The position numbers were made by a program, and so were the translations under genes. The notes under the pieces are model-generated. The model was given only the letters and a program-made list of their open reading frames with translations. It did not search any database and was not told where the DNA came from. DNA of 64,000 nt from CAKZQX01 sp034437035. GTDB taxonomy: Bacteria > Chloroflexota > Chloroflexia > Chloroflexales > Chloroflexaceae. This document shows positions 32,426 to 40,992 of this stretch, one piece after another. Numbering within the stretch: the first letter of the stretch is position 1; every line of letters begins with the position of its first letter. The stretch spans positions 13,750-77,749 of the forward strand of contig DAOTUI010000071.1 of assembly GCA_034437035.1 (NCBI GenBank). Direction: 5' to 3'.

Positions 32426-33289
32426 ATGACCCTCCGGAGAACGGCTATGCTTCGCCGGTGCAATCACAACTATTTTGAGCGCAAGGTGGTACTGATCACC
32501 GGCGGCTCCAGCGGCATCGGGCGGGCCTGTGCGCGTCTGCTGGCCGCACATGGTGCGTCGGTGGTGCTGGTGGCGCGCAACCGACAGCGGCTTGACGCGG
32601 CGGTATCCGTCGTGCGGAGTGTAGCCAGATACCCATCTCAGTATGTTGCCGGGATTGTGGCAGACGTGACGCAGCCCACCGAGATTGAGCAGGCCGTAGA
32701 GACCACCCTGGCGGCCTGTGGACGAGTTGATATGCTGATCAACTCCGCTGGTATGAGCTATCCAGGGTATGCGCACGAACTCCCGCCGGCGCGCTTCCGC
32801 GAGGTGATGGAGGCCAACTACTTCGGCACCCTGCATGCCACCCGCGCCGTGCTGCCGGATATGCTGGCGCGGGGCAGTGGGCATATCACGAACATCGGCT
32901 CAGTCGCCGGGTTTATCGGCGTCTTCGGCTATGCGACCTACTCTCCCAGCAAATTCGCCGTGGTCGGACTTGCGGAGTGTCTGCGGGCCGAGCTACTGCC
33001 GCGTGGCATCCGGGTCTCGCTGGTCTGCCCGCCGGACGTGGACACACCCATGCTCCATCAGGAAAATGACAATAAACCGCCGGAGACCCGGGCCATATCC
33101 GCCCAGGCCGGAGTCATGCACGCAGACGATGTGGCCTGGCAGATTGCGGCGGGCATGGCGCGGGGCAGGTTCCTGATTCTGCCTAACCGCGAAAGCCGGG
33201 CACTCTTCTGGTTGTCGCGGCTCATGCCGGGCGGGGTGCGGTATGTGATGGATCGACAGATCCGACGCGCATCCCAGACGAAACCCTGA
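32426..33289 (+). CDS. SDR oxidoreductase, 3-ketosphinganine reductase-like
   Basis: The protein has 287 residues. Classical SDR marks: nucleotide loop TGGSSGIGRACARLLAAHGA, NSAGMSYPGYA, catalytic Ser in IGSVAGFIG, and Y-x3-K in YATYSPSKFAVVGL. The Cys-Pro-Pro-Asp-x-Asp-Thr-Pro segment after strand 6 (LVCPPDVDTPML) and the C-terminal LFWLSRLMPGGVRYVMD, a hydrophobic tail, resemble KDSR-type enzymes that reduce 3-ketodihydrosphingosine. No sphingolipid synthesis gene is nearby, so the substrate is open. ATG 32,447 is an alternative start. Confidence 0.87.
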   Translation: MTLRRTAMLRRCNHNYFERKVVLITGGSSGIGRACARLLAAHGASVVLVARNRQRLDAAVSVVRSVARYPSQYVAGIVADVTQPTEIEQAVETTLAACGRVDMLINSAGMSYPGYAHELPPARFREVMEANYFGTLHATRAVLPDMLARGSGHITNIGSVAGFIGVFGYATYSPSKFAVVGLAECLRAELLPRGIRVSLVCPPDVDTPMLHQENDNKPPETRAISAQAGVMHADDVAWQIAAGMARGRFLILPNRESRALFWLSRLMPGGVRYVMDRQIRRASQTKP

Positions 33290-33292
33290 TGT

Positions 33293-33430
33293 AATTTTTT
33301 GCCGAAATTGTGGCTCGGAGAGCCACAATTTCGGCAAAAAGATACAGAAAGTACCATGCTGCCGCAGGCGAATCCGGCCTACATCTGGTCAAACACTCGG
33401 TTTGTATAGCAACCACGTAAGGCGTATTCA
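33293..33430. mobile_element. MITE-like element, left-truncated copy
   Basis: It begins inside the hairpin (GCCGAAATTGTGGCTC and complement around GGA, 33,300-33,337) and continues with GCTGCCGCAGGCGAA, the ATCTGGTCAAAC arm and a worn right end ACCACGTAAGGCGTATTC. The stem shares GAAATTGTGGCTC with the 28.7-kb copy but has G-C in place of A-T/C-G pairs at its base, changed on both arms. Confidence 0.7.
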
Positions 33431-33447
33431 TAAGGAATATTCACCCT

Positions 33448-34257
33448 ATGCTGAATGCCCGCACCCTGATCGGCACCCACGACATCCTCTTGATCACACT
33501 CGATACCCTGCGCTACGATGTGGCCCGCGATACGCTGGCCGCCGGTCGCACGCCGAATATCGCCGCACTGCTCCCCACTGGACGGTGGGAAGAGCGCCAC
33601 TCGCCGGGCAGCTTTACCTACGCCGCTCATCACGCCTTTTTCGCGGGCTTCCTGCCGACCCCCGCCGCGCCGGGACGCCACCCACGCCTGTTTGCCACCC
33701 AATTTTCCGGGAGCGAGACTACTAACGAAAAAACTGGTGTGTTTGACGCGCCGGATATTGTGACCGGGTTGGCCGGCGTGGGCTACCATACGATCTGCAT
33801 TGGTGGCGTGGGCTTCTTCAACCAGCAGACCCCACTTAGCCGGGTGTTGCCGGGGCTGTTTCACGAAAGCCACTGGCAGCCATGCCTGGGCGTCACCGAC
33901 CCGCACTCAACGGCTCATCAGGTACGGCTGGCAGTTGAGCGACTGACGTGCATTCCGGCGGAACAACGCGTCTTCCTCTTCATCAATATCTCCGCGCTGC
34001 ACCAGCCCAACTACATCTTTGCGCCCGGCGCGGAGCATGACACACTGGAGACGCATGCCGCCGCCCTCTGCTACGTGGATAGTTGCCTGCCACCGCTGTT
34101 TGCCGCACTACAGCGCCGCACGCCCGTGCTGGTAATCCTCTGCTCCGACCATGGTACGGCCTATGGCGAGGCGAACTACCATGGGCATCGACTGGCGCAC
34201 CCGGTGGTCTGGACAGTGCCGTATGCCGAGTTTATCTTACCGGAGGGGCAGCCATGA
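33448..34257 (+). CDS. STM4013/SEN3800 family phosphoesterase-like hydrolase
   Basis: The protein has 269 residues. It belongs to the alkaline phosphatase/sulfatase superfamily: the first metal site is DILLITLDTLRYDVA, and the second near the C-terminus is LVILCSDHGTAYGEANYHGH, with supporting FTYAAHHAFFAGFLP. The usual nucleophile position (Thr or Ser after the first Asp pair) appears to be in the SPGSFTYAAH region. The stop overlaps the STM4012 start (ATGA), showing tight coupling. Confidence 0.87.
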   Translation: MLNARTLIGTHDILLITLDTLRYDVARDTLAAGRTPNIAALLPTGRWEERHSPGSFTYAAHHAFFAGFLPTPAAPGRHPRLFATQFSGSETTNEKTGVFDAPDIVTGLAGVGYHTICIGGVGFFNQQTPLSRVLPGLFHESHWQPCLGVTDPHSTAHQVRLAVERLTCIPAEQRVFLFINISALHQPNYIFAPGAEHDTLETHAAALCYVDSCLPPLFAALQRRTPVLVILCSDHGTAYGEANYHGHRLAHPVVWTVPYAEFILPEGQP

Positions 34258-35573
34258 TCTCACTCGCCCGCATGCTCCAGGGCACACCCTACGTGGCCTA
34301 CAGCTACGCTTACCCGCACAAAACCGCCTACCGCCCACTTGCACCGCCGGTACCGTTGCGGGCATTATGGGCCAACGAGTGCAAAGACGCGCTCTTTCTC
34401 TACCTGCATATCCCCTTCTGCGAGATGCGCTGCGGTTTCTGCAACCTCTTCACCAGCGCCAATCCACAACCGGCATTTGCGTCGGCATACCTGGATGCGC
34501 TGGAGCGGCAGGCCCGGCGGGTGCGGGCGGCTATCGGCCCGACGTCGTTTGCGCGACTCGCCATCGGCGGCGGCACACCGACCTATCTTTCACCCACTAA
34601 CCTGGAGCGCCTCTTCGATCTGGCGACAGAACTGTTCGGGATTGATCTACCGGCCGTGCCTACCTCGGTGGAAACCTCCCCCGGCACGGCGGACCCGGTG
34701 CGGCTGCGGGTGTTGCGTGAGCGCGGCACCGACCGGATCAGCATCGGTGTGCAGAGCTTTCAGGAGGCCGAAGTACGGGCTATCGGGCGCTCACAACGCA
34801 CCACCGAGGTAGAACAGACACTGGAGGCTATCCGGACGGCGGGCTTTCCCACGCTGAATATCGATCTGATGTATGGCCTACCCGGTCAAACCCGGACAAG
34901 CTGGCTTGACACGCTGCAAACCGCGTTGCGCTACCATCCCGAAGAGCTCTACATCTACCCGCTCTATGTGCGCCCGCTGACCGGCATGGATCGGACGGGG
35001 CGGCAGTGGGATGACCAACGGCTGGACCTCTACCGCGCCGGGCGGGAGTGGCTGCTGGCAGCGGGCTATACCCAGGTGTCGATGCGCATGTTCCGCGCCG
35101 CGCATGCGCCCACCAGTACCGCGCCGCACTACTGCTGCCAGGAGGATGGCATGGTCGGGCTGGGTTGCGGGGCACGCTCCTACACACGCGGGCTGCACTA
35201 CGCCGGCGAGTATGCCGTGGGTGCAACCGGCGTACGGGCAATCCTGGCCGACTACATCGGCAAAGCGGACGCCGTCTTTGACGTGGCCGACTATGGTATC
35301 GCGCTGGATGCCGCCGAACAGCGCCGCCGCTATGTCATTAAGTCGCTGCTCCAGGTGACGGGGCTGGCGCTGCCGGCCTACCGTGCTCGCTTTGGCAGTG
35401 CGACCCTGGACGACCTGCCACAGTTGGCCGAACTGGAGCAACATGGGCTGGCAACCCACACCCCCGAACACCTCCGCCTGACTGCGGCAGGGATTGAACG
35501 CTCAGATACCATCGGGCCATGGCTGGCATCGGCACGGGTGCAGGCGTTGATTGAGGAGTACCATTTGCGATGA
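34254..35573 (+). CDS. STM4012 family radical SAM protein (HemW-like)
   Basis: The protein has 439 residues from ATG 34,254. The [4Fe-4S] motif is C56-x3-C60-x2-C63 in HIPFCEMRCGFCNLF, followed by the SAM-binding ARLAIGGGTPTYLSP (GGTPT). Further HemN/HemW features are VETSPGTADP, RISIGVQSFQEAEV and LNIDLMYGLPGQT. The second half (ATHTPEHLRLTAAGIERSD) is like HemN C-terminal domains. Family members are not coproporphyrinogen oxidases; the natural substrate is unknown. ATGA overlaps link it to both neighbours. Confidence 0.92.
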   Translation: MISLARMLQGTPYVAYSYAYPHKTAYRPLAPPVPLRALWANECKDALFLYLHIPFCEMRCGFCNLFTSANPQPAFASAYLDALERQARRVRAAIGPTSFARLAIGGGTPTYLSPTNLERLFDLATELFGIDLPAVPTSVETSPGTADPVRLRVLRERGTDRISIGVQSFQEAEVRAIGRSQRTTEVEQTLEAIRTAGFPTLNIDLMYGLPGQTRTSWLDTLQTALRYHPEELYIYPLYVRPLTGMDRTGRQWDDQRLDLYRAGREWLLAAGYTQVSMRMFRAAHAPTSTAPHYCCQEDGMVGLGCGARSYTRGLHYAGEYAVGATGVRAILADYIGKADAVFDVADYGIALDAAEQRRRYVIKSLLQVTGLALPAYRARFGSATLDDLPQLAELEQHGLATHTPEHLRLTAAGIERSDTIGPWLASARVQALIEEYHLR

Positions 35574-36436
35574 ACCTGTCAATACTCTACCGGGGGCCAC
35601 TGGCAAGCTGCAACTATGGCTGTAGCTACTGCCCCTTTGCCAAACGCAGCGAAAGCCGCGCTGAACACGAACATGACCGGCAGGCATTGGAGCGGTTTGT
35701 TGCCTGGGTTGCCGCACAATCGGCGCATACGATCTCCGTCTTCTTCACGCCCTGGGGCGAGGCGCTGATTCGCCGCCGCTATCAGCAGGCCATCGTGGCA
35801 CTGACCAATCTGCCAAACGTGGCAAAGGTCGCCATCCAGACCAACCTGGCGTGCCGCCTGGACTGGGTGGAGCAGTGCGCCAAGGAGCGCCTGGGCCTCT
35901 GGGCTACTTACCACCCCACGCAGGTGACACGGGCCCGCTTCCTGGCCCGCTGTGCGGAACTGGACCGGCGCGGTGTTCGCTTCAGTGTGGGTATGGTCGG
36001 CATGCAGGCGCATCTGTCGGAGATCGCGGCGCTGCGGCATGAACTACCGCCGCATGTCTACCTCTGGATCAATGCCTACAAGCGTGTTCCCAACTACTAC
36101 AGCGCCGATCAGATCGCCTTCCTGACCGGCATCGATCCGCTCTTCCCGGTGAACAACCAGCGCCACCCCAGCCGGGGACACGCCTGCCGCTCTGGTGAGT
36201 CGGTGATCGCTGTGGATGGCGCTGGAACGCTGCGTCGGTGTCATTTCATCCACGAACCGCTCGGAAATATCTACATGGAAGGATGGGAACAGGCGCTCCA
36301 GCCGCGCCCCTGCCCCAATGAGACCTGCGGCTGTCACATCGGCTATGTGCATATGCCGCACCTGGGGTTGTACGAGCAGTTTAGTGCAGGCGTGCTGGAG
36401 CGGGTGCCGGATCATGTCTCTTTGAGCGGACGGTAA
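35570..36436 (+). CDS. STM4011 family radical SAM protein
   Basis: The protein has 288 residues. The cluster motif is C14-x3-C18-x2-C21 in LASCNYGCSYCPFAK. SAM contacts may lie in SVFFTPWGEALIR and KVAIQTNLACRLD. A Cys-rich C-terminal part (RRCHFIHEPLGNIY, CPNETCGCHIGYVHMP) looks like an auxiliary SPASM/Twitch-type cluster site, which is typical for peptide-modifying enzymes. Its last 25 bp overlap the 3' end of the convergent DUF6745 gene. Confidence 0.9.
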   Translation: MNLSILYRGPLASCNYGCSYCPFAKRSESRAEHEHDRQALERFVAWVAAQSAHTISVFFTPWGEALIRRRYQQAIVALTNLPNVAKVAIQTNLACRLDWVEQCAKERLGLWATYHPTQVTRARFLARCAELDRRGVRFSVGMVGMQAHLSEIAALRHELPPHVYLWINAYKRVPNYYSADQIAFLTGIDPLFPVNNQRHPSRGHACRSGESVIAVDGAGTLRRCHFIHEPLGNIYMEGWEQALQPRPCPNETCGCHIGYVHMPHLGLYEQFSAGVLERVPDHVSLSGR

Positions 36437-37509
36437 TCATCCGGGTTGTCAAAGCCGGCAATCCAGGCCGCCGCCTGATGGCAGGTGCGCATCCCGGGTG
36501 GCACGCGCAGCATATACTGTCGCCCGGTTGAGGGACAGTAGACCGCCAGGCATACCAGATCTTCATCGTCCGGCATTCGCACCCGCAGCAACCGTCGCTC
36601 GCCGCCGGGATCTTCGTCCTGGTTGAGTATCTGTGCATCGGCCTGACTCAAAAAGGTCTCGTAGCCCAGCCGCTCCAGCAGCACGCGCCGTCGTTCGGCA
36701 TTTGGCTCGTGCAGCACCTCGTTCACCGTGATCGTTTCCGGATGAAAGGCGATACGCGCATCAATCGGCACGCCCCGCCAGCGCAGTTGCGCCCGCTGCA
36801 CACCGGTCGGCAGGTGGGTAATCTGCGTATTCGCCAGGTCAATCCAGGAGGTTACCCGCAACGTATCAGGCAGTTCGGTCAGGCTGACACAATCGCACAG
36901 GTTCAACTGCGCCACACTGGTCAGCCAGGGCGGCAGGTTGCGCAACCGGGTACAGCCGCGCGCGTCGAGCCGCCCGATCTGCACCGTGGCCTGCTGGGGC
37001 CAGTCGGTAAGGCTGGTACAGCCGGAGATGTCGAGAAAGTAGACCTCCAACCCCTCCGGCAGCGCCTGGAGCGCGGTGCAACCCCGCAGGATCAACGAGC
37101 CGACGCGCAGTCCTTCCGGCAGTGTTTCCAGCCGGGTGCAGTTGCTCAGGTTGAGCCGGAACGCGACGCGCAGGCCGGCGGGCAACGAACGGAGCCCGCT
37201 GCCGCCGGCATTCAGTTCGTAGCAGGTGAGATTGGGCGGTAGAAAACATAATTCGGGCAGGTCGCTGATATCCAGACAGGTAACGGTCAGGTCGGCTGGT
37301 AGTGCAGATGATGCCGCTTCAAGCCATCCGGACCCACCTTCGATCAATCCAAAATGGCTCTGCTGGAACGTGAGCCGCCCGCGTACCCGCAGACCGGCGG
37401 GAGCCGCGCCTGCCAGGATAAGCTGTTGTGCCTGCTCGGCTGAGAGTGGCTTGCCAGTATCAACCTCCGCGTGGGCAGGCTGATCCGGCTGAGAAGTGTG
37501 CATGATCAT
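36412..37509 (-). CDS. Leucine-rich repeat protein with C-terminal DUF6745-like domain
   Basis: The protein has about 365 residues from ATG 37,509 (GAGGAG 5 nt upstream). Residues ~50-250 are short leucine-rich repeats of 21-23 residues (LPADLTVTCLDISDLPEL, LRSLPAGLRVAFRLNLSNCT, LETLPEGLRVGSLILRGCT). The C-terminal ~110 residues (TVNEVLHEPNAERRRVLLER, GERRLLRVRMPDDEDLVCL, YMLRVPPGMRTCHQAAAWIA) are a conserved block I associate with DUF6745. Unusually it faces the radical SAM operon and overlaps it tail to tail. It is followed by the small conserved gene at 37,589, which often accompanies this family as far as I recall. Confidence 0.8.
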   Translation of the reverse strand: MIMHTSQPDQPAHAEVDTGKPLSAEQAQQLILAGAAPAGLRVRGRLTFQQSHFGLIEGGSGWLEAASSALPADLTVTCLDISDLPELCFLPPNLTCYELNAGGSGLRSLPAGLRVAFRLNLSNCTRLETLPEGLRVGSLILRGCTALQALPEGLEVYFLDISGCTSLTDWPQQATVQIGRLDARGCTRLRNLPPWLTSVAQLNLCDCVSLTELPDTLRVTSWIDLANTQITHLPTGVQRAQLRWRGVPIDARIAFHPETITVNEVLHEPNAERRRVLLERLGYETFLSQADAQILNQDEDPGGERRLLRVRMPDDEDLVCLAVYCPSTGRQYMLRVPPGMRTCHQAAAWIAGFDNPDDYRPLKET

Positions 37510-37588
37510 ACCGGCTCCTCGGTTGTGATGCATGTGCCGGCAGGAACCGATCCACGAACCAGTGCCTGCCGGATGCTATCAATCAACA

Positions 37589-37885
37589 TCAGTCAACGAC
37601 GCGGCGAATTTCCTGTGGGGTGTACTCACGCTGCTGCCAGACACGGTAGGTGCCACGCGGCAGGGTGATCGGCTGGTGTTCTTCGTGGATCAGGGTAGCA
37701 TTTTCGGTGACGATCTGCATAAAGATAACGCCGTCATACTCCCAATACTCGGCGGCCTGGGGTTCGGCCAGGCGGTGGCTGTGACCGGTTACTTCGCCGT
37801 GTGCCAGAACGGGTGAGGTACGTTTTGCCGCCGCAGCAGGAATAGCGGCAACCGGGGCAATCAGAACATCTCCGTGTCTCCACAT
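37589..37885 (-). CDS. Small conserved protein accompanying DUF6745
   Basis: The protein has 98 residues from ATG 37,885 with an excellent AAGGAGG site. It begins MWRHGDVLIAPVAAIPAAAA, has VLAHGEVTGHSHRLAEP (His-rich, possibly metal-binding), HEEHQPITLPRGTYRVWQQREYTP, and ends RRVVD. This reads as a compact beta protein conserved in many bacteria without known function. It heads a two-gene unit with the DUF6745 gene, driven by the promoter with a GAAC-N4-GTTC operator at 37,936. Confidence 0.7.
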   Translation of the reverse strand: MWRHGDVLIAPVAAIPAAAAKRTSPVLAHGEVTGHSHRLAEPQAAEYWEYDGVIFMQIVTENATLIHEEHQPITLPRGTYRVWQQREYTPQEIRRVVD

Positions 37886-37935
37886 ACGCGCCTCCTTAAC
37901 GTTGTGTGCTCATAACGCCGGGGTCAACATGGAAA

Positions 37936-37977
37936 GAACTTATGTTCTATTATACCATACATGTCGGTGTATGTCTA
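37936..37977 (-). promoter_or_regulatory. Promoter with exact SOS-type box (leftward)
   Basis: On the reverse strand: TAGACA (37,977-37,972), 17 nt, TATAAT (37,954-37,949), then GAACATAAGTTC (37,947-37,936), an exact GAAC-N4-GTTC palindrome starting 1 nt after the -10. A bound repressor there would block transcription. Confidence 0.7.
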
Positions 37978-38088
37978 TACTTTTCAGCCGGCACGCAGTA
38001 AGTACCAACTGGAATGACTCTGCGAGGGCAACATTGACTGGCCCGCAAAGTCGCTATTAGTCGGGAGACCGAGCGGGTAGAAATATAG

Positions 38089-38108
38089 TATAATAAGAAC
38101 ATAAGTTC
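38089..38108 (+). promoter_or_regulatory. Promoter with exact SOS-type box (rightward)
   Basis: TATAAT (38,089-38,094) followed after 2 nt by GAACATAAGTTC (38,097-38,108). The -35 is weak (GAGACC at 38,065). The box is the same 12-mer as the one on the divergent promoter, 150 bp away, so one regulator probably controls both. Confidence 0.7.
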
Positions 38109-38144
38109 CTCTCCCAGACTCGCCTTATGCTCTGGAGGTACTCA

Positions 38145-39293
38145 ATGCTGACCCCAACCGAACGCTTTATCACCCAGATGAAACTGCGCGAACTCCGTAC
38201 CCAGCGCGACCAGTTGCGCACCACCTACGATACGTTGTCCCGGCATGCCGAAGAAGCTGCATCAGATGCTGATCGCGTACGATTGCTCTACGCGCAGCTT
38301 CACACCCTCTCCCTGGCACAACAACCGCTGCATCCCACGGTTGCTAACCTGGAACCCATCCTGCGCGATAGTGCGCGTGACCGCACCGCGCCTGAAGTGA
38401 TGGAGTTCTGGCAGCGTCGGTTGCAACAGGAGTTGAAGCAGGGGCGGTTGCGCTCCGATATGGTCTATGTCTTTGGTACACTGCTCAACGACTGGGCAAC
38501 CGCCCCTCCAACTCCCCCACCCGGCGACCAGCAGTCCGGCACGTTGCGCGCCGATCTGCTTACACAGATCACGCAGACACCCGAGTCCCATGTGGTTACT
38601 GATCTGCTGGATTCATCTTTTACCGCCGCCGGCATGACCCAGGCAAACATGGCCCGGCACCTCTACAATGAAGATAACGTCTCGCTGCGGGCGTGTGTCG
38701 AACCTTACGAGATCAGACCATTGTTGCAGTATCTCGCCCAGGATCACCATCGTTCGGCAGCCCTGCGCCAGGATGCCCGGCGTTTTCTGGAGAACAATGT
38801 ACTGCTGAAAGAACTCGCCGATGCGCTGACAATGCTGGTGAGCAACCTGGATAGCTGGGACTGGCCCACGGCGGGCATTGCGGCCCACGCGCAGTGGAGC
38901 CACACGAAATGGCGGCTCTATGTTGAGGATGACCTCCCCACCGCCTGCCTGCTTGAGGTCATCGGAGCACGCTGGCAGACGGCATTCCAGTGGGTATTCC
39001 ACGATGTTACCACTAATCGCCTGAATCGCCTCAACGACCTGGTTGCCTTGACGCTGGTAGAGGACTTTATCCGGCGCGGCGGGGACATTTCGGTCGGGCA
39101 GCAGCATGGCCTCTCCACCTACTGGCGCTGGGTGCTATACCTGTATGGTCCCCACATCCTGGAGGCATTCGGCTCATTCCGCTTTCTGTTGACGGAACTG
39201 GTCCCGGTGCATCTTATCCTGCAGCGACTGGGAGTCGGAAGTGATGACGATATCGTCGCAGACCGTGAAGGGAACATGGAAATACCATTCTGA
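38145..39293 (+). CDS. Coiled-coil protein of unknown function behind an SOS-type operator
   Basis: The protein has 382 residues from ATG 38,145 (GGAGG 6 nt upstream). Residues ~8-55 form a coiled coil (LRELRTQRDQLRTTYDTLSR). The rest is helical with blocks such as EVMEFWQRRLQQELKQGRLR, VYVFGTLLNDWA and LVEDFIRRGGDISVGQQHGL. No catalytic motif is visible. It reads into a second, truncated frame (39,385), and then the phosphatase/DUF4291/ATP-grasp series. The operator at 38,097 makes it the first gene of the region likely to respond to DNA damage. Confidence 0.65.
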   Translation: MLTPTERFITQMKLRELRTQRDQLRTTYDTLSRHAEEAASDADRVRLLYAQLHTLSLAQQPLHPTVANLEPILRDSARDRTAPEVMEFWQRRLQQELKQGRLRSDMVYVFGTLLNDWATAPPTPPPGDQQSGTLRADLLTQITQTPESHVVTDLLDSSFTAAGMTQANMARHLYNEDNVSLRACVEPYEIRPLLQYLAQDHHRSAALRQDARRFLENNVLLKELADALTMLVSNLDSWDWPTAGIAAHAQWSHTKWRLYVEDDLPTACLLEVIGARWQTAFQWVFHDVTTNRLNRLNDLVALTLVEDFIRRGGDISVGQQHGLSTYWRWVLYLYGPHILEAFGSFRFLLTELVPVHLILQRLGVGSDDDIVADREGNMEIPF

Positions 39294-39384
39294 TCCATCC
39301 GCCCATACGCTATCTGCCAGATAACTCACAGACGATGGCGGTACGCTTAACAGCAAACTCTCCTAAAAACCCCGGAAAGAACCT

Positions 39385-39558
39385 ATGCCAATGAACCAGG
39401 ATTACCTAACCATCCGCCGGCAGGTGCTGGATGCCCTCGATGCCGGGAACGCCCGCGATACCTTTCGTCTGCTGCGCCCGGTACTGGCCTATCCGAACCG
39501 GGTTGCGGATGATACTGAACTTGCTGATGCACTCGATCTCTTCACCCGCATCGGGTAG
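39385..39558 (+). pseudogene. N-terminal fragment of a larger gene
   Basis: ATG 39,385 follows GGAAAGA. The 57 residues (YLTIRRQVLDALDAGNARDT, FRLLRPVLAYPNRVADDTEL, DALDLFTRIG) read like the helical start of a long protein, then stop at TAG 39,556. The sequence to 39,750 has no continuing frame I can find; it includes a short AT-rich stretch (39,660-39,740). Probably a deletion remnant. Confidence 0.45.
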
Positions 39559-39756
39559 CGCCGGCAACCGCCGTTCACGCACTTTCCCAACCAGATCTGA
39601 TCGGTGGACTGGCACAGTCCGGGCAGCGGGAGCGGCAGTGAGCCGGTTCGCCAGTGGGCAGTAATTGTTTTATATAAAAACACCATCGTATGTGAGCAAC
39701 TATTGGTATCTGACCAGAGGGATGTCTGGGATAACATGTAAAGTCAGGAAGTGCCG

Positions 39757-40275
39757 ATGTACACACCCATCTACTGGATCGACGATGACTACCCTGGACG
39801 ACTGGGGATAATGGCGCGTCCGCGGGGTGGCGACTGGCTGCATGACGAAATGCGGGCGCTACGTCACGCCGGGGTTGATCTGCTGGTCTCGCTCCTGACC
39901 GAGATTGAACAGTTTACGCTGGACCTGCTGGAAGAAGCTAATGCCTGTGCAGCCGGCCAGATCGCTTTCCGTTCGCTACCCATTCTCGACCGGCAGGTGC
40001 CGCCGCTGAACACCGCGACAATCGCGTTTGTGAGGAACCTGGCATACCGACGGAAACAGGGGGCGCATCTCGTGCTACACTGTCGCATGGGCATCGGGAG
40101 ATCGGCACTGGGCGCGGCCTCGGTGCTGGTTGTCCTGGGAATGCCGGCCACAGCAACCTGGGCGCGGATCGAACAGGCACGCGGCTGCCCGGTGCCCGAT
40201 ACGCCGGAACAGCGTGCCTGGGTTGAGCAGTTGGCACGGACGATCAGTATGGGAAACCTGGAGGAGAGTCCATGA
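39757..40275 (+). CDS. Dual-specificity/tyrosine-type phosphatase
   Basis: The protein has 172 residues from ATG 39,757, behind AGGAAG; GTG 39,751 is an in-frame alternative. The active-site loop is C109-x5-R115 in VLHCRMGIGRSALGAAS; a probable acid is in PILDRQVPPL. It differs in sequence from the 17-kb pair and carries Ser after the Arg. It overlaps the DUF4291 gene by ATGA, so the two are translated together. Confidence 0.85.
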   Translation: MYTPIYWIDDDYPGRLGIMARPRGGDWLHDEMRALRHAGVDLLVSLLTEIEQFTLDLLEEANACAAGQIAFRSLPILDRQVPPLNTATIAFVRNLAYRRKQGAHLVLHCRMGIGRSALGAASVLVVLGMPATATWARIEQARGCPVPDTPEQRAWVEQLARTISMGNLEESP

Positions 40276-40919
40276 ACTTGCAAACCGAACCCTACCTGGC
40301 GCAGGAAGAGCGCTGGCCGGCCACAGGCCGCCACATCCTGGCGCAGTATGATGACCAGTCGGTGGTGGTGTACCAGGCCTACCGACCGGCCATCGGGCAT
40401 TTTGCCGCCCGGCACGGCTTTTTTGGTGGTGAGTTCAGCCTGACGCGGATGAGCTGGATCAAGCCTAACTTCCTCTGGATGATGTACCGCTCAGGTTGGG
40501 GCACGAAAGCCGGGCAAGAGGTCACGCTGGCAATTCGGCTTCGACGCGATGCCTTCGATACCATCCTGGCTCAGGCAGTGCATTCCAGCTTTGTGCCCGA
40601 GATCTATGGCGATGAGGCCACATGGAAAGCCGCCGTTGCGCAGTCGACGGTGCGGTTGCAGTGGGATCCGGATCATGCCCCGAACGGCGCCAAGTGTGAG
40701 CGACGGGCCATTCAACTCGGTCTGCGGGGTGAGGTGCCGGCACGCTACGCCCGCGAGTGGCCCCTGTCTATCACGGACATCTCCGACTTTGTGGCGCAGC
40801 AGCGGCCGCATGCACGCTCCGCCGCCACCTACGACCAGTTGCTGACACCGCGTGAGGAAATTTACCCGGTACAGGATGCACAGACAGCCGCACGGTTAGG
40901 GTTGTCGGTGGCTCCATAA
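40272..40919 (+). CDS. DUF4291 family protein
   Basis: The protein has 215 residues. Family signatures are clear: VVVYQAYRPAIGHFAARHGF, FSLTRMSWIKPNFLWMMYRS and GWGTKAGQEVTLAIRLRRDA, then VRLQWDPDHAPNGAKCERRA and IQLGLRGE. DUF4291 is widespread, always with the R-M-T/S-W-I-K-P-x-F-L-W-M-M-Y-R-S block, whose many basic and aromatic residues suggest a nucleotide or nucleic-acid ligand; no activity has been established to my knowledge. It is coupled to a phosphatase upstream and followed 73 bp later by ATP-grasp genes. Confidence 0.9.
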   Translation: MNLQTEPYLAQEERWPATGRHILAQYDDQSVVVYQAYRPAIGHFAARHGFFGGEFSLTRMSWIKPNFLWMMYRSGWGTKAGQEVTLAIRLRRDAFDTILAQAVHSSFVPEIYGDEATWKAAVAQSTVRLQWDPDHAPNGAKCERRAIQLGLRGEVPARYAREWPLSITDISDFVAQQRPHARSAATYDQLLTPREEIYPVQDAQTAARLGLSVAP

Positions 40920-40992
40920 TCCTGGCAATAGTCGGCAATCTGGTTCTCATCTCTGCATTTTTTGGCGAAAGAAGTCACAGAAAAGCAGTCCT

